Below, piece by piece: positions 8,060 to 15,825 of a DNA stretch of 64,000 nt (positions are counted from its first letter, which is position 1; the number at the start of each line of letters is the position of its first letter). This DNA is from an uncultured Collinsella sp. (GTDB lineage: Bacteria; Actinomycetota; Coriobacteriia; Coriobacteriales; Coriobacteriaceae). The notes below the pieces were generated by a model. The model searched no databases. It had not been told where the DNA came from and saw only the letters and a program-made list of their open reading frames with translations. The position numbers and the translations under genes are program-made. Location of the stretch: contig UQKY01000001.1 in the NCBI GenBank assembly GCA_900541785.1, positions 62,001 to 126,000 of the forward strand. Reading direction: 5' to 3'.

Positions 8060-9511
8060 CTAGAAGCTAACGTCGAAGCCAGCGCCAGCGCCCTCTTCAT
8101 CGGTGGTCGGCACGCCCTTTGCCTTGTTGTAGGCAAAGATCAAGACGATCGGCACGATAAAGGCGATGAGATTGCCAGCCACATACCACACGAGGGTCTC
8201 GGGCGTGACGATGAGCAGGCCAAGCACGCCGGTCAGACCCTGACCGATAGCGCGCACCTCAAAGAGCTTGACGAAGGCACCGCCGCAGCCTGCACCGATG
8301 CATGCGCAGATGAACGGAATGATCGAATAGCGCATGTTTGCAGCAAAGATAGCGGGCTCGGAGATTCCGACCAGCGTCGGGATAAAGGACGACATGCAGA
8401 TGTTGCGCTCTTTGGAGTGCTTCTTGTGAATGAGGTACATACCGATGGCGCCGCCGCCCTGGGCGATGATGGAAACCGACCAGATGGCCTGGATGTAGTT
8501 GAAGCCAGTCGTGGCAACAAGGTTTGCCTCGATACCCTGGATGAACTGATGCGTACCGGTAACGACGAGCGGCTGCAGGAACGCGGCGAAGACAAAGGCG
8601 CCAAAGACGCCCATCCTGTTGTACAGGACATCGATTACGCCAGCGAGGACGTCGCCGATCAGGTTGCCGAGCGGGCCGAACACGGTGAACAGGGCGACGT
8701 TAGCGAGAATCAGGGTAACGGTCGGGACAAAGACGAACGAAACGACCTCGGGGATGTACTTCTGGGCAATCTTTTCGACCTTGGCCATAAACCAGGCAGT
8801 CAGGATTGCAGGGAATACGCCGCCCTGGAAAGCAACCATGGGAATGGATAGCGGACCGAAGTTCCAGTACTCAGCACCCGTCGGGTCCATAACGAACGTG
8901 TTGCGGTTCATAAGGCTCGGGTGAACCATGACGATACCGACGAGGATGCCCAGGATCGGGTTACCGCCAAAACGCTTGACCGCGCTGTACATAACCAGGA
9001 CAGGCAGGTAGTCGAACGTGGTGGCGATAATGGCAAAGAAGCTTGCGAGGTTCTTGAGGAACTCGCTGTGATCGGCGAGGCTGCCTTCCATGCCAAAGAG
9101 GCCGTTGGCAACGATCAGCGACTTAAGGCCGATGATGATTGCAGCGCCGACGAAGGCGGGAATGATGGGGATAAAGATGTCCGAGAATACCTTGAGGACC
9201 GAGAAGAACTTGCCCTTCTTGTCCGCCTCAGCGCCCTTGACCTCGGAAGCACTGATCTCCTTAACGCCCGTCAGAGCCATAAACTCATCGTAAACCTTGT
9301 TGACGGTACCGGTACCGAAGATGATCATGAGCTGGCCGCTGTTGTACAGCACGCCCTTGACGCCATCGATGTTCTCGAGCTCGGCCTTGTTGTATTTGCT
9401 CGTATCCTTGAGCACCAGACGCAGACGGGTCACGCAATGCGTGGCGCCCTCGATGTTCTCCAGTCCGCCGACGTTGTCGACGACTTGCTGGGACACTGCC
9501 TTGTAGTCCAT
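8060..9511 (-). CDS. scrA: PTS sucrose-type permease, EIIBC
   Basis: A 483-residue membrane permease of the glucose/sucrose PTS superfamily. The N-terminal EIIB domain (about 1-85) has the phosphocysteine in HCVTRLRL (Cys26). The EIIC domain (about 105-470) has ten or so membrane segments and the GISEPAIF motif. There is no EIIA domain, so an EIIA-Glc type protein encoded elsewhere must supply the phosphate. The ATG at 9511 has GGAGAGG upstream; an ATG four codons earlier sits directly on a purine run with no spacing. Sucrose specificity is inferred from the flanking GH32 genes. Confidence 0.9.
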   Translation of the reverse strand: MDYKAVSQQVVDNVGGLENIEGATHCVTRLRLVLKDTSKYNKAELENIDGVKGVLYNSGQLMIIFGTGTVNKVYDEFMALTGVKEISASEVKGAEADKKGKFFSVLKVFSDIFIPIIPAFVGAAIIIGLKSLIVANGLFGMEGSLADHSEFLKNLASFFAIIATTFDYLPVLVMYSAVKRFGGNPILGILVGIVMVHPSLMNRNTFVMDPTGAEYWNFGPLSIPMVAFQGGVFPAILTAWFMAKVEKIAQKYIPEVVSFVFVPTVTLILANVALFTVFGPLGNLIGDVLAGVIDVLYNRMGVFGAFVFAAFLQPLVVTGTHQFIQGIEANLVATTGFNYIQAIWSVSIIAQGGGAIGMYLIHKKHSKERNICMSSFIPTLVGISEPAIFAANMRYSIIPFICACIGAGCGGAFVKLFEVRAIGQGLTGVLGLLIVTPETLVWYVAGNLIAFIVPIVLIFAYNKAKGVPTTDEEGAGAGFDVSF

Positions 9512-9556
9512 GTTCCTCTCCATTCCTTTTCTAAATCATAAAACGGTTCGTTGCCG

Positions 9557-10939
9557 CTACAGAGACGCGATCGTTGCGTTTGCGCACTTGAGCGCACCGT
9601 CGGTGACGGTAAGCGCCACACCCTGGCCCTGCTTGTTGCAGAAGCGAGCGTTGAGCGCAACATCATCGACAAAGATGGTCGCGATGTCGTCGTCGACGAC
9701 CAGACGCACATGGTGAGTGCCCTCGCCCTTAAAGAACAACGGACGCTCGAGGCCCATGTTGTTGACCTGGAACCACGGGTACTGGGGAGCCGGCGTGAAC
9801 TCGAGCTTGCCCTCGCGCAGGTTGGCGCGGAACTCATAGGCAAGACCGGTCTCGGCGTCCTCGGCGAACTTGACCGAGAAGCCGGCAGCGTTACCGCCGA
9901 GCTCAATGTCGGCATCGAGCAAGTAGGTGGAGCCGGCATCCGCGGCGAGCACCTGCTCGACCTTGCCCGACTCGCAGGAAAGCTCAAAGGTCTCGACTGC
10001 CTTAGCCTCGCCAAAGGCGCCAAGCATGCTGTCGGGGAGCTTGGTGCCGAGCGTTCCGTCGGCACGCTGAACGATCTCGAGGGGCATAAAGGTGCCACCC
10101 CATAGGTAAGAGCTGGGGTCGCCGCCCTCGTCACGCGTAGGAACCCAACCAAAGAGAACGCGACGCTCGCCATCGAATGCGGTGCGAGCGGCGTAGTACG
10201 CGCGGCCGTCGAAGGAGTCGTCAGCGGGGGTAATCCAAGGACCGTTGATGGACTTGGACATGCGGTAACGGGTCTTGTTGCCGTCGCTGTACTCGGAAAA
10301 GACGAGGTACCACCAGTCGCCCATCTTAAAGAGATCAGGCATCTCAAACATGGTGTACAGGCCCGGGTTCCACCAGTCGCCCTGGAACTCCCAGTTGGTC
10401 AGATCCTTGGAGGTGAACTTGACCAGGCGGCCGGTCATCAGACGCTTGTCCTCGCCCACACGCGTGCCGAGGATGAGCATGTACTCTTCGTTCTCCTCAT
10501 CCCAAAGCACAAAGGGATCGCGCCAGTTGCGGTCATCGTAACCCTCCTGGGGCGGAAGCAGCGTCTCGGCGATGTTCTTCTCCCACTTGACGGCGTCGTC
10601 GCTCGTTGCGTGAAGAAGAACCTGCTTCATCAAACGTGCGCGGACCTTATCGCGATTGCAACCAGTGTAGAGCGCATGGTACTTGTCGCCCACCTTAAAC
10701 ACCGTGCCGGCATAAATGTACTGGTCGACTTCCTCGTCGCCGCCGCGCTCAAGGCTCTCGCCAAAGTCCTTGTAGTTGACGAAATCCTTGGTCGTAGCGA
10801 GTGCCCAGCCAAACGGCTCTCCGAAAGGTTCGGGGTTACGCGTGTCACGCTGATGATAGAGATAGAACGTGCCGTCCTCGCCGTACGGCATGATGTCGCC
10901 TACCCAAATTCCCTCAGGCTGGTAATACACCTTGTGCAT
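9557..10939 (-). CDS. GH32-like glycoside hydrolase with variant active-site motifs
   Basis: A 460-residue protein of the GH32/GH43 five-bladed propeller superfamily, first gene of the scr operon. The nucleophile region reads WVGDIMPYG where classical invertases have WLNDPNG. The second motif is kept as NWRDPFV. The acid/base motif reads EMPD instead of ECPD. The C-terminal 130 residues look like the GH32 beta-sandwich. It is clearly diverged from the scrB product and probably acts on a different fructoside, perhaps short fructans or a difructoside; the substrate is inference. It starts at an ATG with AGGAAG upstream. Confidence 0.8.
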   Translation of the reverse strand: MHKVYYQPEGIWVGDIMPYGEDGTFYLYHQRDTRNPEPFGEPFGWALATTKDFVNYKDFGESLERGGDEEVDQYIYAGTVFKVGDKYHALYTGCNRDKVRARLMKQVLLHATSDDAVKWEKNIAETLLPPQEGYDDRNWRDPFVLWDEENEEYMLILGTRVGEDKRLMTGRLVKFTSKDLTNWEFQGDWWNPGLYTMFEMPDLFKMGDWWYLVFSEYSDGNKTRYRMSKSINGPWITPADDSFDGRAYYAARTAFDGERRVLFGWVPTRDEGGDPSSYLWGGTFMPLEIVQRADGTLGTKLPDSMLGAFGEAKAVETFELSCESGKVEQVLAADAGSTYLLDADIELGGNAAGFSVKFAEDAETGLAYEFRANLREGKLEFTPAPQYPWFQVNNMGLERPLFFKGEGTHHVRLVVDDDIATIFVDDVALNARFCNKQGQGVALTVTDGALKCANATIASL

Positions 10940-10981
10940 CCGAGACTTCCTTTCCACGACATACTAACTCGGTACAATGGC

Positions 10982-11017
10982 AAGATATGTCAATCGTTTT
11001 CATATGTCAAACGTTTT
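10982..11017 (-). promoter_or_regulatory. scr operon promoter with two direct-repeat operators
   Basis: On the minus strand TTGACA (11005-11010) and TATCTT (10982-10987) are separated by 17 bases. Overlapping this are two direct copies of TATGTCAA(T/A)CGTTTT at 10986-11000 and 11003-11017, 17 bases apart. These are the likely binding sites of ScrR. Confidence 0.65.
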
Positions 11018-11054
11018 CACACCAATACGTCTTTTCGCAGTTCCAGTCGTCGGC

Positions 11055-11068
11055 AAACGGTTGACATA
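11055..11068. promoter_or_regulatory. Third ScrR-type operator, inverted
   Basis: AAACGGTTGACATA is the inverted form of the TATGTCAANCGTTT motif found twice in the scr promoter, about 40 bases away. The arrangement would permit looping by a LacI-family tetramer. A GTGAACGGT motif follows at 11074-11082. Confidence 0.5.
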
Positions 11069-11122
11069 TGCCGGTGAACGGTCATCAGAGGCGTTTGAGG
11101 AATTCTTTTGGCACGGGGCGAA

Positions 11123-12133
11123 TTACGCGGTTTTGCCCTCGATAAGCTCAACGGGAAGCTTGATATTCGACTCGGGCTTTTCACCGTTAATAAGAGCAAT
11201 GATGGATTGCGCCGCGAGCTCTCCGATGCGATCGATATCTTGACGTACGGTTGTTAAGTCAGGCATAAACGTCATAGTGCGGCGGGCACCATCCGCGCCC
11301 ACGACCTTAATGTCGTCTGGAGCGCTCAAGCCGCGCTGCTTCATCACGTTGAGACAGATGGCCGCCATCGTATCGTCTCCCGCAAAGATGCCGTCAATAT
11401 CGGGGTTCTCATCGAGGATCTTCGCAACGACCGCGCCCTTTTCGTCGTCGGGCTTAACGAACTCAACCTCACGGACAAGCGCGGACAAACCGGCCTGCTC
11501 AACAACATCGAGGTAGGCATCGGTACGCTTATTGGCAGGCATGCGCATGCGGCTATTGCTGCGCAGGCACAGGATACGCCTGCAGCCGTCATCAATCAGA
11601 CGGCGCGTGGCGAGCTCGCCGATGCCATAGCTGTCACTTGCAATCTGGACAGAGCCCTCGCCAAGATCGCAGTCGATGCCAACCAGGCTCAAGCCCATCT
11701 CGGCATATGCCTCGGCACCGATATTGAGGGAGTTGACGATGACGCCGTCGACCATATTGCGGCGGAGCATGTCGATATAGGAACGCTCAAGATCAGGTCG
11801 ATTGGCGCTGTTGCACAGCAACATCTTAAAGCCGTTTTCCGCCAACGTGCGCTCGACCGCCTGCACAACCTGAGCATGGAACGGACTGCTCACAAAGGGA
11901 ACGATCATGCCGATAAGGTTCAGACGGCCGTTGAGCATGGCACGGGCGATATCGTTGGGCGTATAGTTGATGCGCTCCATCGCGGCGTGGACCTTATCGC
12001 GGGTCTCTTGGCTAATATAACCGCGGTTATTAAGCACGCGAGATACCGTAGTAGGCGAAACCCCCGCCACCGCTGCAACTTCCTTGATGCCAGGCTTAGC
12101 AGAATCCTTAGAACGAGTGCCCTCGCGAGCCAT
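11123..12133 (-). CDS. scrR: LacI-family regulator of the sucrose locus
   Basis: A 336-residue LacI/GalR-type repressor. The N-terminal HTH is GIKEVAAVAGVSPTTVSRVLNN with the hinge following, then a periplasmic-binding-protein-like sugar domain to the C-terminus (GIFAGDDTMA, VVGADGARRTM). The ATG at 12133 has GGGGAGGG four bases before it; the ATG seven codons upstream lacks such a site. It lies directly upstream of the scr operon on the same strand, and a copy of the same operator lies in its own leader, suggesting autoregulation. The effector is unknown. Confidence 0.88.
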   Translation of the reverse strand: MAREGTRSKDSAKPGIKEVAAVAGVSPTTVSRVLNNRGYISQETRDKVHAAMERINYTPNDIARAMLNGRLNLIGMIVPFVSSPFHAQVVQAVERTLAENGFKMLLCNSANRPDLERSYIDMLRRNMVDGVIVNSLNIGAEAYAEMGLSLVGIDCDLGEGSVQIASDSYGIGELATRRLIDDGCRRILCLRSNSRMRMPANKRTDAYLDVVEQAGLSALVREVEFVKPDDEKGAVVAKILDENPDIDGIFAGDDTMAAICLNVMKQRGLSAPDDIKVVGADGARRTMTFMPDLTTVRQDIDRIGELAAQSIIALINGEKPESNIKLPVELIEGKTA

Positions 12134-12151
12134 AGCACCCTCCCCTATCAA

Positions 12152-12166
12152 CATGTCATACGTTTA
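12152..12166 (-). promoter_or_regulatory. ScrR-type operator in the scrR leader
   Basis: CATGTCATACGTTTA matches the scr promoter sites closely and lies about 20 bases before the scrR start codon. Confidence 0.5.
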
Positions 12167-12286
12167 CATACGAACAAAGCATACCCCAACAACAGCGGGA
12201 AGACGGTAACAGCACAAGTAAGTAAACGACTCATCCAAATAATTAGGAGAGTTCCGCCTAAAGGGTGACTCCGAAGAACCCCGCTT

Positions 12287-12409
12287 GGCCGTTTTTGGGT
12301 TATTTTCCAAAACATCCCGCAGGACGCAAAGAGGCCCCGCCGCGCAACGCGCGCAGCGGAGCCTCTTTGCATGTCCGAGGACGTTTTGGAAAATAACCCA
12401 AAACCGGCC
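12287..12409 (-). repeat. Structured 3'-UTR palindrome, family A copy 1
   Basis: Outer arms of 27 bases (12287-12313 and 12383-12409) match at 26 positions. Inner arms of 10 bases (12326-12335, 12361-12370) are perfect. Between them are short conserved segments, CCCGCAGG on one side and ATGTCCGAGGAC on the other. It begins 28 bases after the stop codon of the glycyl-radical subunit gene. A second copy with different stem sequences lies at 27008-27132. Confidence 0.75.
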
Positions 12410-12437
12410 CCAGTAATCCTACAGGAGTTAAATCCCT

Positions 12438-12689
12438 TTAGAACTTGTTGTGGAAGGTACGCGCAATGACCTCGTCCTGCTGCTCCTTGGTGAGCGTGTG
12501 GAAGTTCACGGCATAGCCGGAAACGCGGATGGTCAGCTGCGGATACTTCTCGGGGTGAGCCTGAGCGTCGAGCAGCGTCTCACGGTTGAAGACGTTGATG
12601 TTCAGGTGGTGGCCACCCTTCTCGGCGTAAGCGTCGAGCATGTGGACCAGGTTATCGGCCTGAGTCTCGGAAACTTCAGAAACCTTCAT
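12438..12689 (-). CDS. Separate glycyl-radical subunit of pyruvate formate-lyase (GrcA-like)
   Basis: An 83-residue protein equivalent to the last 75-80 residues of ordinary pyruvate formate-lyase. It contains [31 protein letters not shown] with the radical glycine at position 58, and the ending [15 protein letters not shown]. The ATG at 12689 has AAGGAG seven to eight bases upstream. The larger gene just upstream ends before this domain, so this protein must supply the radical for catalysis rather than acting only as a repair spare part like YfiD/GrcA of Escherichia coli. The two genes are in different reading frames. Confidence 0.9.
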   Translation of the reverse strand: MKVSEVSETQADNLVHMLDAYAEKGGHHLNINVFNRETLLDAQAHPEKYPQLTIRVSGYAVNFHTLTKEQQDEVIARTFHNKF

Positions 12690-12774
12690 AATGTGTCTCC
12701 TTCGATCGATAGGCGCCGGCCGAAACCGGCGCACTAATCAGTAATCGTTATTGTTAGTATAGCACTAACAATAG
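12690..12774 (-). other. Two stem-loops between the two lyase genes
   Basis: ATTGTTAG/CTAACAAT (8-base arms) and GCGCCGG/CCGGCGC (7-base arms) lie between the stop of the large subunit and the ribosome-binding site of the small one. Neither is followed by a clear T-tract. They could tune the relative amounts of the two subunits by RNA processing or partial termination. Confidence 0.5.
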
Positions 12775-14826
12775 TTACTCGCCCAGCTGATCAAGGTCGA
12801 TATCGCCAAAGAACACCTGGTCCTCCTTGCCGAGCGCACTCGGGATGATGGAGAAGGTGTTGGAGATGCCGTCCTGGGCATCGCGGAACGGGAGCTTGGA
12901 AACCGAAGACAGCGAAGCGATGGCGCCGTGGCTATCGCGCTTGTGCATGGGGTTAGCACCCGGGGCGAACGGCTGGCCAGCCTTGCGGCCGTCGGGCGTG
13001 GAGCCGGTCTTCTTACCGTACACGACGTTGGAGGTAATGGTCAGAACCGAGGTCGTGGGCACGGAGTTGCGGTAGGTGTCGTTCATGCGGATGTACTCCA
13101 TGAACTGGTGCACAACGTCGTGAGCGATCTGGTCGACGCGGTCGTCGTCGTTACCGTACTTGGGGAACTCGCCCTCGGTCTCGAAGTCGACGATGATGCC
13201 GTTCTCATCACGGACGGGGTGGACCTTGGCGTACTTGATGGCGGACAGGGAGTCAGCCACGACGGAAAGGCCAGCGATGCCCGTAGCGAACCAGCGGTGC
13301 ACGTGCTTGTCGTGCAGAGCCATCTGAATGCGCTCGTAGCAATACTTATCGTGCATGTAGTGAATGATGTTCAGCGAGTTGACGTACACGCCAGCGAGCC
13401 ACTTCATCATGTCGTTGTACTTGGCCACAACGTCGTCGTAATCGAGCGTATCGCCCTCGACGGCGCGATACTTGGGGCCGACCTGCTTCTTGGAGACCTC
13501 GTCAACACCGCCGTTGAGTGCGTACAGCAGGCACTTGGCCAGGTTGGCGCGAGCGCCGAAGAACTGCATCTCCTTGCCGATGCGCATGGAGGACACGCAG
13601 CAGGCAATGCCATAGTCGTCGCCGTGATAGACGCGCATGAGGTCGTCGTTCTCGTACTGGATCGAGGAGCTGGCGACGGAAGTCTTGGCGCAGAACTTCT
13701 TGAAGTTCTCGGGCAGACGGGTCGACCACAGAACGGTCATGTTGGGCTCGGGGCTGGTGCCCATGTTCTCGAGCGTGTGCAGGTAGCGGTAGCTCATCTT
13801 GGTAACGAGCGTACGGCCGTCAACACCCATGCCGCCGATGGACTCGGTGACCCACTGCGGGTCGCCGGTGAACAGGGCCTGGTACTCGGGGGTACGGGCA
13901 AACTTGACCATGCGGAGCTTCATGATGAAGTGATCCACGAACTCCTGGATCTGCTCCTCGGTGAAGGTACCGTTGGCAAGGTCGCGCTCAGCATAGATGT
14001 CGATGAACGTAGAGGTACGGCCGATGGACATAGCGGCGCCGTTCTGCTCCTTGACGGCAGCAAGGTAGGCGAAGTACATCCACTGGATGGCCTCCTGCGT
14101 GTTGGTAGCAGGGTTGGAAATATCGAAACCATAGGTCTCGGCCATCATCTTGAGCTCGCCGAGGGCGCGGATCTGCTCCTGCAGCTCCTCGCGATCGCGG
14201 ATGTTGTCGGCGGTCATGACCGTCGGGGTGGAAGCCTTCTGGGCCTCCTTGTCCTTGATCAGGTAGTCGACGCCGTACAGGGCAACACGACGGTAGTCGC
14301 CGATGATGCGGCCGCGGCCATAGCCATCGGGCAGACCGGTGATGATGTGGGCCGAACGGCAGGCGCGCATCTCGGGGGTGTAGACATCGAAGACGCCAGC
14401 GTTGTGGGTCTTGCGCTCGAAGGTGTAGCGCTCGACAACGTTCTCGTCGACCTTGTAGCCGTGCTGGCTGGCAGCCTGGCAAGCGATGCGGATACCACCG
14501 TTGACGTGCAGCGCGCGCTTGAGCGGCTTGTCGGTCTGGAGGCCAACAATGGTCTCCTTGTCGCGATGGGCATTATCGATGTAGCCAGCGGGGTGGCTCA
14601 CGATACCCGTGACGGTCTTGGTGTCCATATCGAGGACACCACCCTGCTCGCGCTCCTTAAGCAGCAGGTCGAGAACCTCGCCCCACAGCTCCTTGGTACG
14701 CTCGGTCGGACCTACGAGGAACGACTCATCGCCCTCGTAGGGGGTGTAGTTCTTCTGGATGAAGTCTCGGACGTCAACCTCTCCCGTCCAGATACCTTCC
14801 TTGAAGCCTTCCCATGCCTCCTGCAT
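12775..14826 (-). CDS. pflB: Pyruvate formate-lyase large subunit, lacking the C-terminal glycyl-radical domain
   Basis: Formate C-acetyltransferase converts pyruvate and CoA to acetyl-CoA and formate. The 683-residue product follows PflB throughout, with the catalytic pair Cys409-Cys410 in [10 protein letters not shown] and the late segment [16 protein letters not shown]. It stops at [18 protein letters not shown], about 75 residues short of the normal end. The missing part is encoded by the next gene. The combined length of 766 residues equals that of intact PflB (about 760). The start codon lies about 12 bases after AGGAG, a long spacing. The activating enzyme is at 4380-5198. Confidence 0.95.
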   Translation of the reverse strand: MQEAWEGFKEGIWTGEVDVRDFIQKNYTPYEGDESFLVGPTERTKELWGEVLDLLLKEREQGGVLDMDTKTVTGIVSHPAGYIDNAHRDKETIVGLQTDKPLKRALHVNGGIRIACQAASQHGYKVDENVVERYTFERKTHNAGVFDVYTPEMRACRSAHIITGLPDGYGRGRIIGDYRRVALYGVDYLIKDKEAQKASTPTVMTADNIRDREELQEQIRALGELKMMAETYGFDISNPATNTQEAIQWMYFAYLAAVKEQNGAAMSIGRTSTFIDIYAERDLANGTFTEEQIQEFVDHFIMKLRMVKFARTPEYQALFTGDPQWVTESIGGMGVDGRTLVTKMSYRYLHTLENMGTSPEPNMTVLWSTRLPENFKKFCAKTSVASSSIQYENDDLMRVYHGDDYGIACCVSSMRIGKEMQFFGARANLAKCLLYALNGGVDEVSKKQVGPKYRAVEGDTLDYDDVVAKYNDMMKWLAGVYVNSLNIIHYMHDKYCYERIQMALHDKHVHRWFATGIAGLSVVADSLSAIKYAKVHPVRDENGIIVDFETEGEFPKYGNDDDRVDQIAHDVVHQFMEYIRMNDTYRNSVPTTSVLTITSNVVYGKKTGSTPDGRKAGQPFAPGANPMHKRDSHGAIASLSSVSKLPFRDAQDGISNTFSIIPSALGKEDQVFFGDIDLDQLGE

Positions 14827-15375
14827 TGTGTAACCACGCTCCTAGTTACGTGTAATGCGGCGCTCTCTCACACCGCTGCTTATTGAATTCTTGAATTTTC
14901 GGCTTGCACTACCGGCTTCTTCCGTTCTTCACCACACGCTGGTGCAGGAAAAACGTTTGTCCACCTTGGAACTACAACCCAAAACCCAAGATTTCACCCG
15001 TCTGAGAAGGATAACATAGCGACCCTCTCCATCTGGGCTGTTATATGTTTCTTTTTTTATATCATAAGGGCGTTTTTTACAAACCCGCAGGAAATGAGAG
15101 CGTGAACAACTACCGTTCACCGATTTGTTTGGTATTTTTGCTTGCCTTTGTACGACGTTCACTCTAGCTGTTATGCCAGCTTTAGCATGGTAAAGTGCCT
15201 CTGAGTAGGCTTTAGGGCATGCCTAACGATCTGCCCCTAACTTTGCTGGCACCGACGGTGTACGGAGGTCGCCTAAAGGTAGTTTTCTAGACATGTCCCA
15301 AAATCTACCGCATAGGGTACGCGTGCAAGGGTATCATCTTTCACCGAAAATAGTTTCTAGTGTTAGGGGTTTTCG
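14827..15375. other. Divergent intergenic region between pflB and marR
   Basis: This gap of 549 bases holds the promoters of both divergent genes. Recognisable items are a palindrome with GTGAAC/GTTCAC arms at 15102-15120 and a hairpin reaching into the MarR start at 15342-15378. No open frame in it has coding character and no transcription factor other than these motifs could be assigned. Confidence 0.6.
15102..15120. promoter_or_regulatory. Palindromic operator-like site GTGAAC-N7-GTTCAC
   Basis: GTGAACAACTACCGTTCAC has perfect 6-base arms. A near copy, TTGAACAAATACCATTCAC, occurs at 41181-41199 before lacA, and the half ACCGTTCAC recurs before several sugar genes. The site would suit a global regulator acting on pfl and sugar operons. 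Confidence 0.5.
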
Positions 15376-15378
15376 GTG
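15342..15378 (+). promoter_or_regulatory. Inverted repeat overlapping the MarR start codon
   Basis: CACCGAAAA (15342-15350) and TTTTCGGTG (15370-15378) are perfect 9-base arms; the last three bases are the GTG start. As DNA it could be the MarR operator, as RNA it would hide the start codon. Confidence 0.55.
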
Positions 15379-15825
15379 GAAGATACCGATTTCCGTGAAC
15401 TTGGGCGTCAGCTCCTTTCCGAGTTCGGCAGCATGCATCAGCGCATTTCGCGTTTTGCGGACAAAGCCCTCGGCGGCGAGATGGCCGTCATGCGCGCCCT
15501 CATACTCGCCGGCGGTTCGCTCACGCCGAGCGAACTCGCTGATCGCGCCTGGGTCTCGAGTGCCCGCATCGCCAATATCCTACGCGCTCTCGAAGCCAAG
15601 GGCTGGGTCGAGCGCGAGCACTCAAAGACTGACCGTCGTCGCGTACACGTCATAGTGACCGACAAGGGATTCCAGGATCTCGAAATCAAACGCCGGGAAT
15701 TCGAGGACCGCACCGCGGCTTTCCTCGAGCAGCTCGGCGAAACAGATACCCAAGAGATGGTGCGCCTTCTTAGACGTGCCAACGAAATTATCGACCGCAA
15801 TCAAGAAAGGAGAGATGCCGAGTGA
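15376..15825 (+). CDS. MarR-family transcriptional regulator
   Basis: A 149-residue winged-helix protein with the MarR core: helix-turn-helix LTPSELADRAWVSSARIANILRALEAKGWV, then the wing ERE-HSKTDRRRVHVIVTDKG. It starts at GTG with AGGGG upstream and ends in a four-base overlap (GTGA) with the first exporter gene, so the three genes form one operon. MarR proteins in this position usually repress their exporter and release on binding a toxic ligand; the ligand here is unknown. Confidence 0.9.
   Translation: MEDTDFRELGRQLLSEFGSMHQRISRFADKALGGEMAVMRALILAGGSLTPSELADRAWVSSARIANILRALEAKGWVEREHSKTDRRRVHVIVTDKGFQDLEIKRREFEDRTAAFLEQLGETDTQEMVRLLRRANEIIDRNQERRDAE

Noticed and set aside
12438..14826. 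A single pflB gene broken by a frameshift or sequencing error
   Set aside because: The large frame ends cleanly, 85 bases with two stems follow, and the small gene has its own ATG and ribosome-binding site and begins exactly at the domain border. One base change could not restore a single frame.
12928..14886. A 652-codon open frame on the strand opposite pflB
   Set aside because: It is the antisense shadow of a GC-rich gene. Its translation has no recognisable family, while the opposite strand encodes PflB throughout.
15293..15655. A 120-codon frame overlapping the start of the MarR gene
   Set aside because: It is out of frame with MarR, whose HTH and wing are clear, and has no family features.
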